This document shows positions 50,923-58,503 of a DNA stretch of 63,317 nt, piece by piece; positions within the stretch are counted from its first letter, which is position 1; every line of letters begins with the position of its first letter. The DNA is from Rugosimonospora africana (lineage in GTDB: Bacteria; Actinomycetota; Actinomycetes; Mycobacteriales; Micromonosporaceae), in the NCBI RefSeq assembly GCF_016862975.1, contig NZ_BONZ01000046.1, positions 1-63,317 on the forward strand, read 5' to 3'. The notes below the pieces were generated by a model. It was not told the origin of the DNA. It searched no databases and worked only from the letters and a program-made list of their open reading frames with translations. Both the position numbers and the translations under genes were made by a program.

Positions 50923-52047
50923 TCAATTCGCGGGTGCCGGCTCGGTGGGCCGCGGCGTGAAGAAGCGAACGAGGTCGTCGGCCGCGGTGGGGGACAGCAT
51001 CATCGCCTGGACTCGTGCGGACATGTCGGCGATCGGGTGAGTTCTGGTGAACATCGCCTCTTCGTACCTCCGGATCGCCGCGTCCGGGTCGGCGGGGTTG
51101 GTGGCGAGTTCGGCGGCGAGTTCGGCGGCGTCGAGCATGGCTTGGTTGGCGCCCTCGCCTACCGGCGGCATGAGGTGCGCGGCGTCGCCGATAAGGGTGA
51201 TGCCCGGCCGGTGGGCCCAGCGTGTGCCGGTGGGCATCGCCTCGATCCTGCGTGGGATTGGCGCGCTGTCGCCGGCTTCGATGAGTGCGGTGAGGTTGGG
51301 GTCCCAGCCGTCGAACATGTCCAGCAGGGTGCGCTTGCTGCGGTAGGTGTCGAGGTCGCGGTCCTCTGCGCGCAACGAGATTCCGACTCGGATGCTGCCG
51401 TCGCCGAGGCGTTGCGCCGCAAGGATCTGGTTCACGCCGATGCACCACAGGTTTCCGGGGCCGACCAACTCGGCGAGGTCCGGGTGGCGCCGGTCGGCGT
51501 CGCCGATGCTCAGCTCTACCAAGGTGGCCACGTGGGACAGTGCCGCGTCGGTGAGCAGCGACCGGACGACCGAGCGTGCGCCGTCCGCGCCGATGAGGAC
51601 GTCGCAGTCGGCGCTGTGGCCGCCATCGAACGCCAGCCCGAAGCCTCCGTCGGGTCGTGGCGTCGCCGCGACGAGCCTGTGCCGCCAGGCCACCGCGTCG
51701 CCGGGGAGTGAATCGAGCAGAAGATCACGCAGTACGCTCCGATCGATCTCGGGGCGTCCGGAGAATGAACCGGGTTGTGGCTTGTGGTGCACGAGGGTGC
51801 GTCCGGCCGGGTCGAGGATGCGAAGTTCCTCGCCCTCCGGCCGCGCCTCGGATCGAAACCGGCCGGTGAGGCCCGCGTCGGCCAGGGCCTGTTGCCCGGA
51901 CTCCGGGTGCAGGTCGAGCATTCCGCCCTGCGATCGCGTGGATCGGCTCGCCTCGCGTTCGTACACCACGGCGTCGATGCCGTGCCGGTGCAGGATTCGG
52001 GCCAGCGTCAGGCCGCCGAGGCCACCCCCGGCGATCGCGATTCGCAT
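50923..52047 (-). CDS. FAD-dependent monooxygenase, TetX-like
   Basis: The 374-residue class-A flavin monooxygenase has the FAD dinucleotide motif IAGGGLGGLTLARILHRHG, an arginine-bearing VVYERE, the DG motif VLIGADGARS and the GD motif ITLIGDAAHLMPPVGEGANQAMLDAAELA. The overall pattern matches TetX-like enzymes that hydroxylate tetracyclines and other aromatic polyketides using NADPH and O2; substrate here is unproven. Three consecutive ATG codons (52053, 52050, 52047) open the frame; GGAG ends at 52054, so 52047 is the best-spaced start. It is divergent from a TetR regulator over only 30 bases, a common drug- or metabolite-inducible pair. Confidence 0.88.
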   Translation of the reverse strand: MRIAIAGGGLGGLTLARILHRHGIDAVVYEREASRSTRSQGGMLDLHPESGQQALADAGLTGRFRSEARPEGEELRILDPAGRTLVHHKPQPGSFSGRPEIDRSVLRDLLLDSLPGDAVAWRHRLVAATPRPDGGFGLAFDGGHSADCDVLIGADGARSVVRSLLTDAALSHVATLVELSIGDADRRHPDLAELVGPGNLWCIGVNQILAAQRLGDGSIRVGISLRAEDRDLDTYRSKRTLLDMFDGWDPNLTALIEAGDSAPIPRRIEAMPTGTRWAHRPGITLIGDAAHLMPPVGEGANQAMLDAAELAAELATNPADPDAAIRRYEEAMFTRTHPIADMSARVQAMMLSPTAADDLVRFFTPRPTEPAPAN

Positions 52048-52059
52048 CATCATCTCCGT

Positions 52060-52096
52060 TACCGTACGCTGTAGCTTATGGATACGCCGTACGGTA
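52060..52096. promoter_or_regulatory. TetR-type operator, 9-bp inverted repeat
   Basis: TACCGTACG (52060-52068) and CGTACGGTA (52088-52096) are perfect inverted repeats with 19 bases between. The pair spans the TetR start codon (52078) and the region just before the monooxygenase start, so one bound regulator could repress both genes. Confidence 0.6.
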
Positions 52097-52803
52097 GCGC
52101 ACCGCTGCCCGTCTGGGAACGGCCCGAGCCTCAATCGCGGGCGGCGCCGGTGCCGCTGAGTCGCGCGAAGATCGCCGCCACGGCGATCCGGCTCGCCGAC
52201 GCACACGGCCTCGACGGGCTGTCGGTACGCAAGCTCGCCAAAGAGCTCGGTGTCGGTCCGATGCGGCTCTACGACTACGTGATCAACAGGTCCGAACTGC
52301 TCGATCTGATGGTGGACGCCGTCTATGCCCAGATCGCCGAGGCCAGTCGCCACTCCGAGTGGCGCGCCACGGTCCTGGCCATCGTTCACCGGACCCGCGA
52401 TGCCGCCCTTGAGCATGAGTGGTTCTCCGACCTGCTCGGCGGAAGGCCACACCTGGGACCCCACGCGCTCGCCGTCGGCGAATCGACCGCGGCGGCGCTC
52501 AGCCAGGCTCCCGGCGTACGCGGCATCGACGACCTCCAGCGGGCCCTGGGCGCCCTCAACGGCTTCATCATCGGGGCGCTCCGCAGAGAGGTCACCGAGC
52601 GGCGCACCGCCCGTTCTACCGGCACCGACGTGGCCGCCTGGCAGTCCGCGCTCGGGCCCTACGTGACACGCATGCTCGAAACGGGCCGCTACCCAACCGT
52701 CGCCCGGCTCGTCATCGACGGCGCCCACCTCAACGCCGAGGAAACCTTCCACCACAACCTGATCACCGTCCTGGACGGCATCACCGGCCATCCCCACACG
52801 TGA
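52078..52803 (+). CDS. TetR-family transcriptional regulator
   Basis: The 241-residue protein has a ~25-residue Pro-rich lead, an N-terminal TetR HTH (LSRAKIAATAIRLADAHGLDGLSVRKLAKELGVGPMRLYDYVINRSELLDLMVD) and a TetR_C-like ligand domain (LQRALGALNGFIIGALRREVTERR). It is divergent from the TetX-like gene and likely represses it. ATG at 52078 has no ribosome site; a -10-like TACGCT (52065-52070) would start transcription at or next to the ATG, suggesting a leaderless mRNA, as is common in actinobacteria. No better internal start fits the HTH. Confidence 0.92.
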   Translation: MDTPYGSAPLPVWERPEPQSRAAPVPLSRAKIAATAIRLADAHGLDGLSVRKLAKELGVGPMRLYDYVINRSELLDLMVDAVYAQIAEASRHSEWRATVLAIVHRTRDAALEHEWFSDLLGGRPHLGPHALAVGESTAAALSQAPGVRGIDDLQRALGALNGFIIGALRREVTERRTARSTGTDVAAWQSALGPYVTRMLETGRYPTVARLVIDGAHLNAEETFHHNLITVLDGITGHPHT

Positions 52804-52939
52804 CCTGCTGCTCGCGGGCCAGTACCGCCGCTGGGGGTGACGAGAATGGGATCGCCGGGAACACGGTCCACGAAACAGACCGGCGAGCCGCGCCCGCCGA
52901 CCGGATGGCCGGGGGGCGCGGCGTCTCGCGCGTGCGGTA

Positions 52940-54424
52940 CTACATGCTGATGTTGCTTTGCGGGCCGGCGTACGTCTTCACCAGGTTGGGTACGTTGGCG
53001 GCCGGGTCGAGGGTGTACGAGTAGAAGCTGCTCGGGTTGAACGCCGACCCGTTCGTGGTGTGCGAGCCGGTGCAGTTCACCAGGATGCTGCCGGACTGCT
53101 TGAGCTGGGCTCCGGTGTCGGTCTCGTAGTAGTACGGGTTGTTGACGTTCTCGAAGTAGCTGTTCTCCAGCACCATCTTCGTGGCGCCCCGCGAGTAGTT
53201 GCCGTAGCTGCTGACGTTCTGCAGGAGGTTGTCGTAGAGGTGGGCGTAGGCGAGGTTGTCGGCGCTCGGGTTGCGCTGGTTGGTGTCGTGGATCCAGTTG
53301 TGGTGGATGGTCATCCGGGCGGTGACGTTGTCGGTCCAGCCGATGCCGAAGGTCTTGTTGTGGTTGGACATGATGGTCCAGGACACGGTCACGTCGGTGG
53401 TGTCCTTGCGGCTATCGATCATGCCGTCGTTGGTCTGGACGAAGTTGTCGTGGTCGATCCAGACGTGGTTGGCGGTGTCCATCTGGATGCCGTCGTAGTC
53501 GTAGACCTTGTCGTCCGGGTCGTCGTCGGGCATCGCGGTGTAGCCGATGGTGAGGTTGCGGATGATGACGTTGTGCACGCCGACGTTGAGGAAGATGCCA
53601 CCGTTCTTGATGACACCGGTGGTACCGAGGCCGATGAGCGTCTTGTTGGACGTCACCGGGATCTCGTAGCCGTAGGTGGGTACGGTGATGGTCCCGCTGA
53701 TGTGGATGATGTAGGCGCTGCTGGACGTCGCGTACTTGAGCAGGTCGGCGTAGGTCGTCACGGTGACCGAGGTGCCGCCGGCCCCGCCCGTGGTGCCGCC
53801 CTCGGTACTCGCGAACCCGTCCGCCACGTTGGACCAGGTCCGACCGCCGCCGGAGGTCGGCGACGAGGTGGCTCCGGCGACGTAGTTGAACGACCACTGC
53901 ATGCGTGAGATGTCGGAGCAGGTCTCCTGGACGATCGGGTTGTTGCCGGCCGTGGAGCCGTCCTTGTCGCTCAGGCACAGGCCCGACGACACGCTCTTCA
54001 CGAGGTACTTGCCGGACGCTGCCGAGGACGCGGTGAACGTCCACTGCTGGTTGGTACTGGTGCCGCAGGTGTACTGCCACAACTGGGCGCCGGACGTGGT
54101 GGTCGCGCTGGGGACGTCGACGCACCTGCCGCTGTTGGTGTTGATGAGGTTGTACGCGCTGCCCTGCGCCGCGACCCGGAACTGCTGGTGGGTTGCGGCG
54201 CTGTCGCAGGCGGTCTGGATCAGTAGGGCGCTGTTGCCGGTCGAGGCGCCGGTGACGTCGACGCACTTGCCGCTGGCGCCACTGGCCAGGGTGTAGACGC
54301 CATTGGTGACGGGCGCGGTGGCCGCCTCCGAAGGCAACACCGCCAGTGCCAGGACGACGGCAGGCGCGGGCACCGTGGCGGCGATCAGGAGGGCAAGCCT
54401 GCGGCCTCGTAGCTTGGGAACCAT
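52940..54424 (-). CDS. secreted pectate lyase (PL1) with N-terminal CBM13
   Basis: The 494-residue protein has a signal peptide (RGRRLALLIAATVPAPAVVLALAVL, cleavage near SEAATA), a ricin-type CBM13 (~40-185) with paired cysteines and QLWQYTC and NQQWTF motifs, and a PL1 right-handed beta-helix (~200-494). PL1 signatures are present: NHVWIDHDNF, VTVSWTIMSNH, and MTIHHNWIHDTNQRNPS whose Arg is the expected catalytic base, plus an Asp-rich calcium region (MPDDDPDDKVYDYDG). It cleaves polygalacturonate by beta-elimination outside the cell. ATG at 54424 has GGAGAG 9 bases upstream; ATG at 54433 is an alternative. It lies 50 bases after the pectinesterase gene and shares a nearly identical CBM13 with it. 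Confidence 0.92.
   Translation of the reverse strand: MVPKLRGRRLALLIAATVPAPAVVLALAVLPSEAATAPVTNGVYTLASGASGKCVDVTGASTGNSALLIQTACDSAATHQQFRVAAQGSAYNLINTNSGRCVDVPSATTTSGAQLWQYTCGTSTNQQWTFTASSAASGKYLVKSVSSGLCLSDKDGSTAGNNPIVQETCSDISRMQWSFNYVAGATSSPTSGGGRTWSNVADGFASTEGGTTGGAGGTSVTVTTYADLLKYATSSSAYIIHISGTITVPTYGYEIPVTSNKTLIGLGTTGVIKNGGIFLNVGVHNVIIRNLTIGYTAMPDDDPDDKVYDYDGIQMDTANHVWIDHDNFVQTNDGMIDSRKDTTDVTVSWTIMSNHNKTFGIGWTDNVTARMTIHHNWIHDTNQRNPSADNLAYAHLYDNLLQNVSSYGNYSRGATKMVLENSYFENVNNPYYYETDTGAQLKQSGSILVNCTGSHTTNGSAFNPSSFYSYTLDPAANVPNLVKTYAGPQSNISM
53873..54302. repeat. CBM13-coding repeat, copy in the pectate lyase gene
   Basis: About 430 bp encoding the CBM13 and linker, nearly identical to 55387-55816 in the pectinesterase gene (offset 1514 bp). 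The last ~85 bases differ at one position. Confidence 0.85.
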
Positions 54425-54474
54425 TGTTGTCATCTCTCCATGGAGTAGTGGTTGGGGCACCCGGACGGCTGCCG

Positions 54475-55956
54475 TCACATGGGGTTCCAGCCGTCCGAGC
54501 CGGCCAGGTACTTCTGTGGGGTGTAGTTGGCGGCCTGCGAGTCGCTCAGCTGGGGCCGGTTGCTGTTGACGGTGGCCCCGGCGCCGGTGTTCTTGTACTC
54601 GAGGAACCGCGCGTTCTTCCAGGTGGCGTCGCCCATGTCGGTCCACGGCTGGGCAACCTTGATGGTGGCGCTGAGGCTCGACTCGCGGTACAGCACCTGG
54701 GCGCCCTGCCGCCAGGGCCGGCCCAGTTGGGTGACGTTGTTCGCCGCACCGGTGATGGTCGACTTGTAGAACAGGAACCCATAGGTCTTGGCGGGGTCCG
54801 TGCTGGCCGCCGTGATGGGGCCGCCGGTGCTGCGCTTCTCGTAGATCGAGCAGGCGTTGAAGACGGCGGTACCGCCGCTGTAGATGAAGTCGACGGTGCC
54901 CTCGACGTACGAGTTCACCACGTACAGCCGGGCGTCGTCGTTGATCTGGAAGGTGTCCTGGTCGCCGAGCAGCCGGACATTCCTGAGGATCGAGCGGTCG
55001 GCGTCCAACTGCAGGGCCACCGCCTGCTGCCCGCTGGTCTGGGTGCTCTCGTCGAAGTCGTTGCTGACGGTCAGGTTCGTCAGCACGCTGTCGTGACCGT
55101 TGACGAACATCGTGGCGCTGCCGCCGGGGAAGTTGCCCCCGGCCCAGTGGTTGTCCACGATGACCGTGCTGTTGGGCGAGGAGCCGAGACCCTGCAGCGT
55201 GATGTAGGGCTTGTTCGCCGGGATGGTGACGATCTCCCGGTACGTGCCCGGCTTGATGGTGATGGTGACGTGGCTGGTGTTGTTCGCCGGCACGGCGTTG
55301 ATGGCCGCCTGCACCGTCGTGTACCGGCCGGTGCCGTCCGACGCGACCGTGGGCGTACCGGTCGTCGGGGGTGGGCTGGAGGTCGCGCCGGCGACGTAGT
55401 TGAACGACCACTGCATGCGGGCGATGTCGGAGCAGGTCTCCTGCACGATCGGGTTGTTGCCGGCTGTGGAGCCGTCCTTGTCGCTCAGGCAGAGCCCGGA
55501 GGAGACGCTCTTCACGAGGAACTTGCCGGACGCTGCCGAGGACGCGGCGAACGTCCACTGCTGGTTGGTACTGGTACCGCAGGTGTACTGCCACAGCTGC
55601 GTGCCGGATGTGGTGGTCGCGCTGGGGACGTCGACGCACTTGCCGCTGTTGGTGTTGACCAGCTTGAAGGCGCTGCCCTGGGTGACCGCCGTGAACTGCT
55701 GGTCGGTCGCGGCGCTGTTGCAGGCGGTCTGGATCAGTAGGGCGCTGTTGCCGGTCGAGGCGCCGGTGACGTCGACGCACTTGCCGCTGGCGCCGCTGGC
55801 CAGGGTGTAGACGCCGCCGGCCGTGGGGGTGCTGGCCGCCTCGGAGGGCCACGTCGATACGGCGAGCACCGTCAGAGGCACGGTCAGGAGCGCGGCGATG
55901 GTACCGGCGACCCGGACCGTGTGCCGGCGCCGCCGTGGCCGTCTTTCTGCATGCAT
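54475..55956 (-). CDS. secreted pectinesterase (CE8) with N-terminal CBM13
   Basis: The 493-residue protein has a signal peptide (RRRRHTVRVAGTIAALLTVPLTVLAV, cleavage near SEAAST), a CBM13 (~40-185) and a CE8 beta-helix (~195-493). CE8 signatures: KPGTYREIV, GQQAVAL, LLGDQDTFQ (Asp as acid/base), GTVDFIYSGG (Asp as nucleophile; usual text is GTVDFIFG) and LGRPWR. It removes methyl esters from pectin, preparing it for the pectate lyase. ATG at 55956 follows GGAGG. Order sigma-fusion, pectinesterase, pectate lyase suggests a small pectin operon. A strand-specific promoter upstream could not be identified with confidence. Confidence 0.92.
   Translation of the reverse strand: MHAERRPRRRRHTVRVAGTIAALLTVPLTVLAVSTWPSEAASTPTAGGVYTLASGASGKCVDVTGASTGNSALLIQTACNSAATDQQFTAVTQGSAFKLVNTNSGKCVDVPSATTTSGTQLWQYTCGTSTNQQWTFAASSAASGKFLVKSVSSGLCLSDKDGSTAGNNPIVQETCSDIARMQWSFNYVAGATSSPPPTTGTPTVASDGTGRYTTVQAAINAVPANNTSHVTITIKPGTYREIVTIPANKPYITLQGLGSSPNSTVIVDNHWAGGNFPGGSATMFVNGHDSVLTNLTVSNDFDESTQTSGQQAVALQLDADRSILRNVRLLGDQDTFQINDDARLYVVNSYVEGTVDFIYSGGTAVFNACSIYEKRSTGGPITAASTDPAKTYGFLFYKSTITGAANNVTQLGRPWRQGAQVLYRESSLSATIKVAQPWTDMGDATWKNARFLEYKNTGAGATVNSNRPQLSDSQAANYTPQKYLAGSDGWNPM
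55387..55816. repeat. CBM13-coding repeat, copy in the pectinesterase gene
   Basis: Partner of 53873-54302. The two encoded modules differ at about 14 of ~147 residues by eye, clustered in a short central stretch. Confidence 0.85.
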
Positions 55957-56111
55957 GGATCCTCCAGGGCAGAGTGTGATAGTCATCGATGTATAGGTGC
56001 ACCGTCCGGCGGCCGGATAACGAAAAGTTGACGGTGGCGATCCGGCTTTTTGCCGACCACGCCATTCAGCGCGCCGCGGACGATGGTGAGACAGCCCTGA
56101 GCTTGTGAACC

Positions 56112-58292
56112 TCAGGACTCCGGCATGGATGCGCCCATACCGTTGCCCGTGGTGAGAAAGTCGGTGGCGGGCAGGCTGCCGTCGGCGCGGCGGGCGCCCT
56201 GCGCGGCGGTGGCGTCGGTGGAGCGGAACATCGACGCGGTCCAGGTGCCGTCGTCCCACGTATTACGGCTGGTCCGCACGCCGGCGCCCATGCTGACCGG
56301 AGTGTGGTTGCCGATCGCGACGTTGCTGCGCATCGTCGCCGGGCTGTTCGGCATGTCGAAGCCGGTGGCGCCGTTACGGAACGCGGTGTTGTTCTGCAGC
56401 AACAACTCCGCGGGGTTGCCGCCGTCGGCGAAGCCGTCGTGAATGTTGTCCCAGGCGGCGTTGTGGCGCATGCTGAGGCTCGCGCTTGCCGGCGGGGTGC
56501 CGCCGCCAAGGGTGAAGCCGTTGCCGTTGCTGTGCCAGTCGGCCACGTTCCAGCGGTTGACGCCGTTGCCGTAGGCCCAGTTGTGCTGGATGTCGATGGC
56601 GCTGGCGAAGTCGCCGAAGTCGAAGCCGTCGTCGGCGTTGTCGAACGCGCGGCAGCCGCGCACGATGTTGTCCTCGCCCGAGCCGAACTTGATGCCCATG
56701 CCGATGCCGGTCTGACCCTGGTCGGCCGGGTTGTGGTTGTTGAAGAAATCGCTGTCGAGCACCTGGTTGCCGATCGTGCCGTCGTCGCGCAGAGTCAGGC
56801 CGGACTCCACGTTGTCGTGCATCGACAGGCGAAGGAAGACGTCGTACTCGCAGGACAGGCAGACGTACGCGTGGCTCCCGGAGTTCTCGACCTCCAAGCC
56901 CTGCACGCTCCAGTACGAGCCGTGCTGCGTGACCGTCCACTTGTCGGCGGGGATGTGGCTCGCGTCGATGACGGGGTGCTCGTCGCGGTACGAGCTCAGG
57001 GTGATCCGGTGTGTGGCGTCGCCGCTGGTGTCGATGGTGATCGGCGTCGTCGGCCTATAGGTGCCGCCGCGCATCGCGATCGTCTGACCGGGCCGAACAA
57101 CGGCCGCGGCCTTGCTCAGCGACGCGTACGGATGGGCGATGCTCCCGTCGCTGGCGTCGTCACCGCCCGGGGCGACGAAGATGTCGGCAGTCGTCACGCC
57201 GGTGAACCGCGCCGGCAGCCCCGACGCGGACGGTTTCGGAGCCGCCGGAGTGCCGGCCGTCGCGGCCGGCCGCGACGGATTCAGCGCCAGTGCCCCGTGG
57301 CTGGGTCGGACCGCGGCGGCCGTCCCGCTCGGCCCGTCGCCGTTCGTCGGCGTCTCGTACACGGCGAACGCGATCCCGCCTCCGGCCACGACGGCCACGG
57401 CGGTGGCCACGGCCGCTTTGGTGTGCACAAACTGCTGCAGGTGCGCGAGCAGCCCGACGCCCTTGAAAGCGCCCGCCTTCGCCGCCGCGGCCTTGAGCCC
57501 GTGCATCGGGAGGACCGGCACCGGCAAGGAGGCGATGCCGGGCAGCAGCTTCTCCGGCGCCAGCAGGTCGGCGCTCAGCTCCGCGCAGCGTTGGCAGCCG
57601 CGCACGTGTCGGGTGAGGCGCTTGCGCCACAGCGCGTCGGTCTCGCCGTTCCATGCCTTGAGGACCTCGGCGAGTTCGGGACACCGCGGCGTTGCGCGCA
57701 GTGCCCGGACCACTCCGCGCGCCGCGTCCAGTTGCGTACGCATCCGCTGAACCCGCACGGCGACATGGGTCGGCTTCAGCCCCAGCGCGGCGGCGAGTTC
57801 GCCGCGGCTCAGCTCTCCGGCGGCCTCCTGCCACCACAGCGCGAGCAGGTGCCGGTCGTTCTCCTCCAGCCACCGGGTCGCCTCGGCGAGCTCCCGCCGC
57901 TGCCCGCTGAGCATGAGCCCGATGATGCTGCGTTCGACGAAGTCACCGCCCGGATCGGCGAGCTCCTCGGGTGCCTCGCGGGCTCGCTGCCGCCGGGTCG
58001 CCCTCCGGTGATGCATCTGGATCTGGCGGTACGCGATGGCCACCACCCACGACCGGAACCGGTCGGGTTCGCGCAGCCCCGCCAGCGACCGTACGACCTG
58101 GATCATCGTCTCCTGGACGAGGTCGTCGACGTCGGCGTGCCCGTTGAGCGCCCGCCCGATGACGTTGTAGACGATCGGCAGGTGGGCCGCGACGAGTTCG
58201 CCGAGCGCGCGTTCGTCTCCGCCCTGTGCCGCCCGCACGAGCGACGGGGTGTTGAGAACCGGCACGGTCTCACCCTGCGTCACCGCGGTCAT
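56112..58292 (-). CDS. fusion: ECF sigma factor, zinc anti-sigma motif, transmembrane helix, extracytoplasmic PL9-like beta-helix
   Basis: The 726-residue product joins modules usually separate. Residues ~17-105 are sigma region 2 (HADVDDLVQETMIQVVRSLAG, FRSWVVAIAYRQIQMHHRR) and ~125-200 region 4 (LSRGELAAALGLKPTHVAVRVQRMR). HVRGCQRC at 229-236 is an HxxxCxxC zinc anti-sigma motif. A helix at ~294-312 (AAVATAVAVVAGGGIAFAV) crosses the membrane; a Pro/Ala linker leads to a right-handed beta-helix (~368-726; IFVAPGGDDASDGS, IAMRGGTY). The latter resembles pectate lyase PL9: DDGFD (from 554) matches the calcium-binding DDxxD, but NGFTLGG has Thr594 where PL9 has the catalytic Lys (NGFKLGG), and an expected Asp is Ile. 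It probably senses pectin and controls the neighbouring genes. Start: ATG 58292, or GTG 58301. Confidence 0.88.
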   Translation of the reverse strand: MTAVTQGETVPVLNTPSLVRAAQGGDERALGELVAAHLPIVYNVIGRALNGHADVDDLVQETMIQVVRSLAGLREPDRFRSWVVAIAYRQIQMHHRRATRRQRAREAPEELADPGGDFVERSIIGLMLSGQRRELAEATRWLEENDRHLLALWWQEAAGELSRGELAAALGLKPTHVAVRVQRMRTQLDAARGVVRALRATPRCPELAEVLKAWNGETDALWRKRLTRHVRGCQRCAELSADLLAPEKLLPGIASLPVPVLPMHGLKAAAAKAGAFKGVGLLAHLQQFVHTKAAVATAVAVVAGGGIAFAVYETPTNGDGPSGTAAAVRPSHGALALNPSRPAATAGTPAAPKPSASGLPARFTGVTTADIFVAPGGDDASDGSIAHPYASLSKAAAVVRPGQTIAMRGGTYRPTTPITIDTSGDATHRITLSSYRDEHPVIDASHIPADKWTVTQHGSYWSVQGLEVENSGSHAYVCLSCEYDVFLRLSMHDNVESGLTLRDDGTIGNQVLDSDFFNNHNPADQGQTGIGMGIKFGSGEDNIVRGCRAFDNADDGFDFGDFASAIDIQHNWAYGNGVNRWNVADWHSNGNGFTLGGGTPPASASLSMRHNAAWDNIHDGFADGGNPAELLLQNNTAFRNGATGFDMPNSPATMRSNVAIGNHTPVSMGAGVRTSRNTWDDGTWTASMFRSTDATAAQGARRADGSLPATDFLTTGNGMGASMPES

Positions 58293-58503
58293 TCCCTTCA
58301 CGTCTCCGTTGCCGGGTAGGCGGTCGCGTCGCCGGGCCCGTATGTTCGCACAGCCCAGAAAGGCATGTAAAGCGTTTCGAACGGCACCGAAGTCGCATTC
58401 CCGGTTTGTGTTATCGCTCCCATCGTCCGTGCATCTACAGATTGGTTGCCCTGCGCGTTCACCCGGCGTGATCGTGTGGCTCAGGTACCGGCGAGGCGCT
58501 GGG

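Noticed and set aside
52940-56065. One continuous 1041-residue frame across both pectin genes
   Set aside because: The part above 54433 is antisense-like in composition and lies out of frame over the pectinesterase gene, which has its own clear start, motifs and stop.
58372-58382. GCGTTTCGAAC upstream of the sigma fusion as a LacI-type operator
   Set aside because: It is not a true even palindrome and no LacI gene is adjacent; left unlisted.
58324-58420. ECF-type autoregulatory promoter before the sigma fusion
   Set aside because: A GGGAAT and a CGTT occur but only 13 bases apart, too close for an ECF promoter, and no matching pair was found before the pectinesterase gene.
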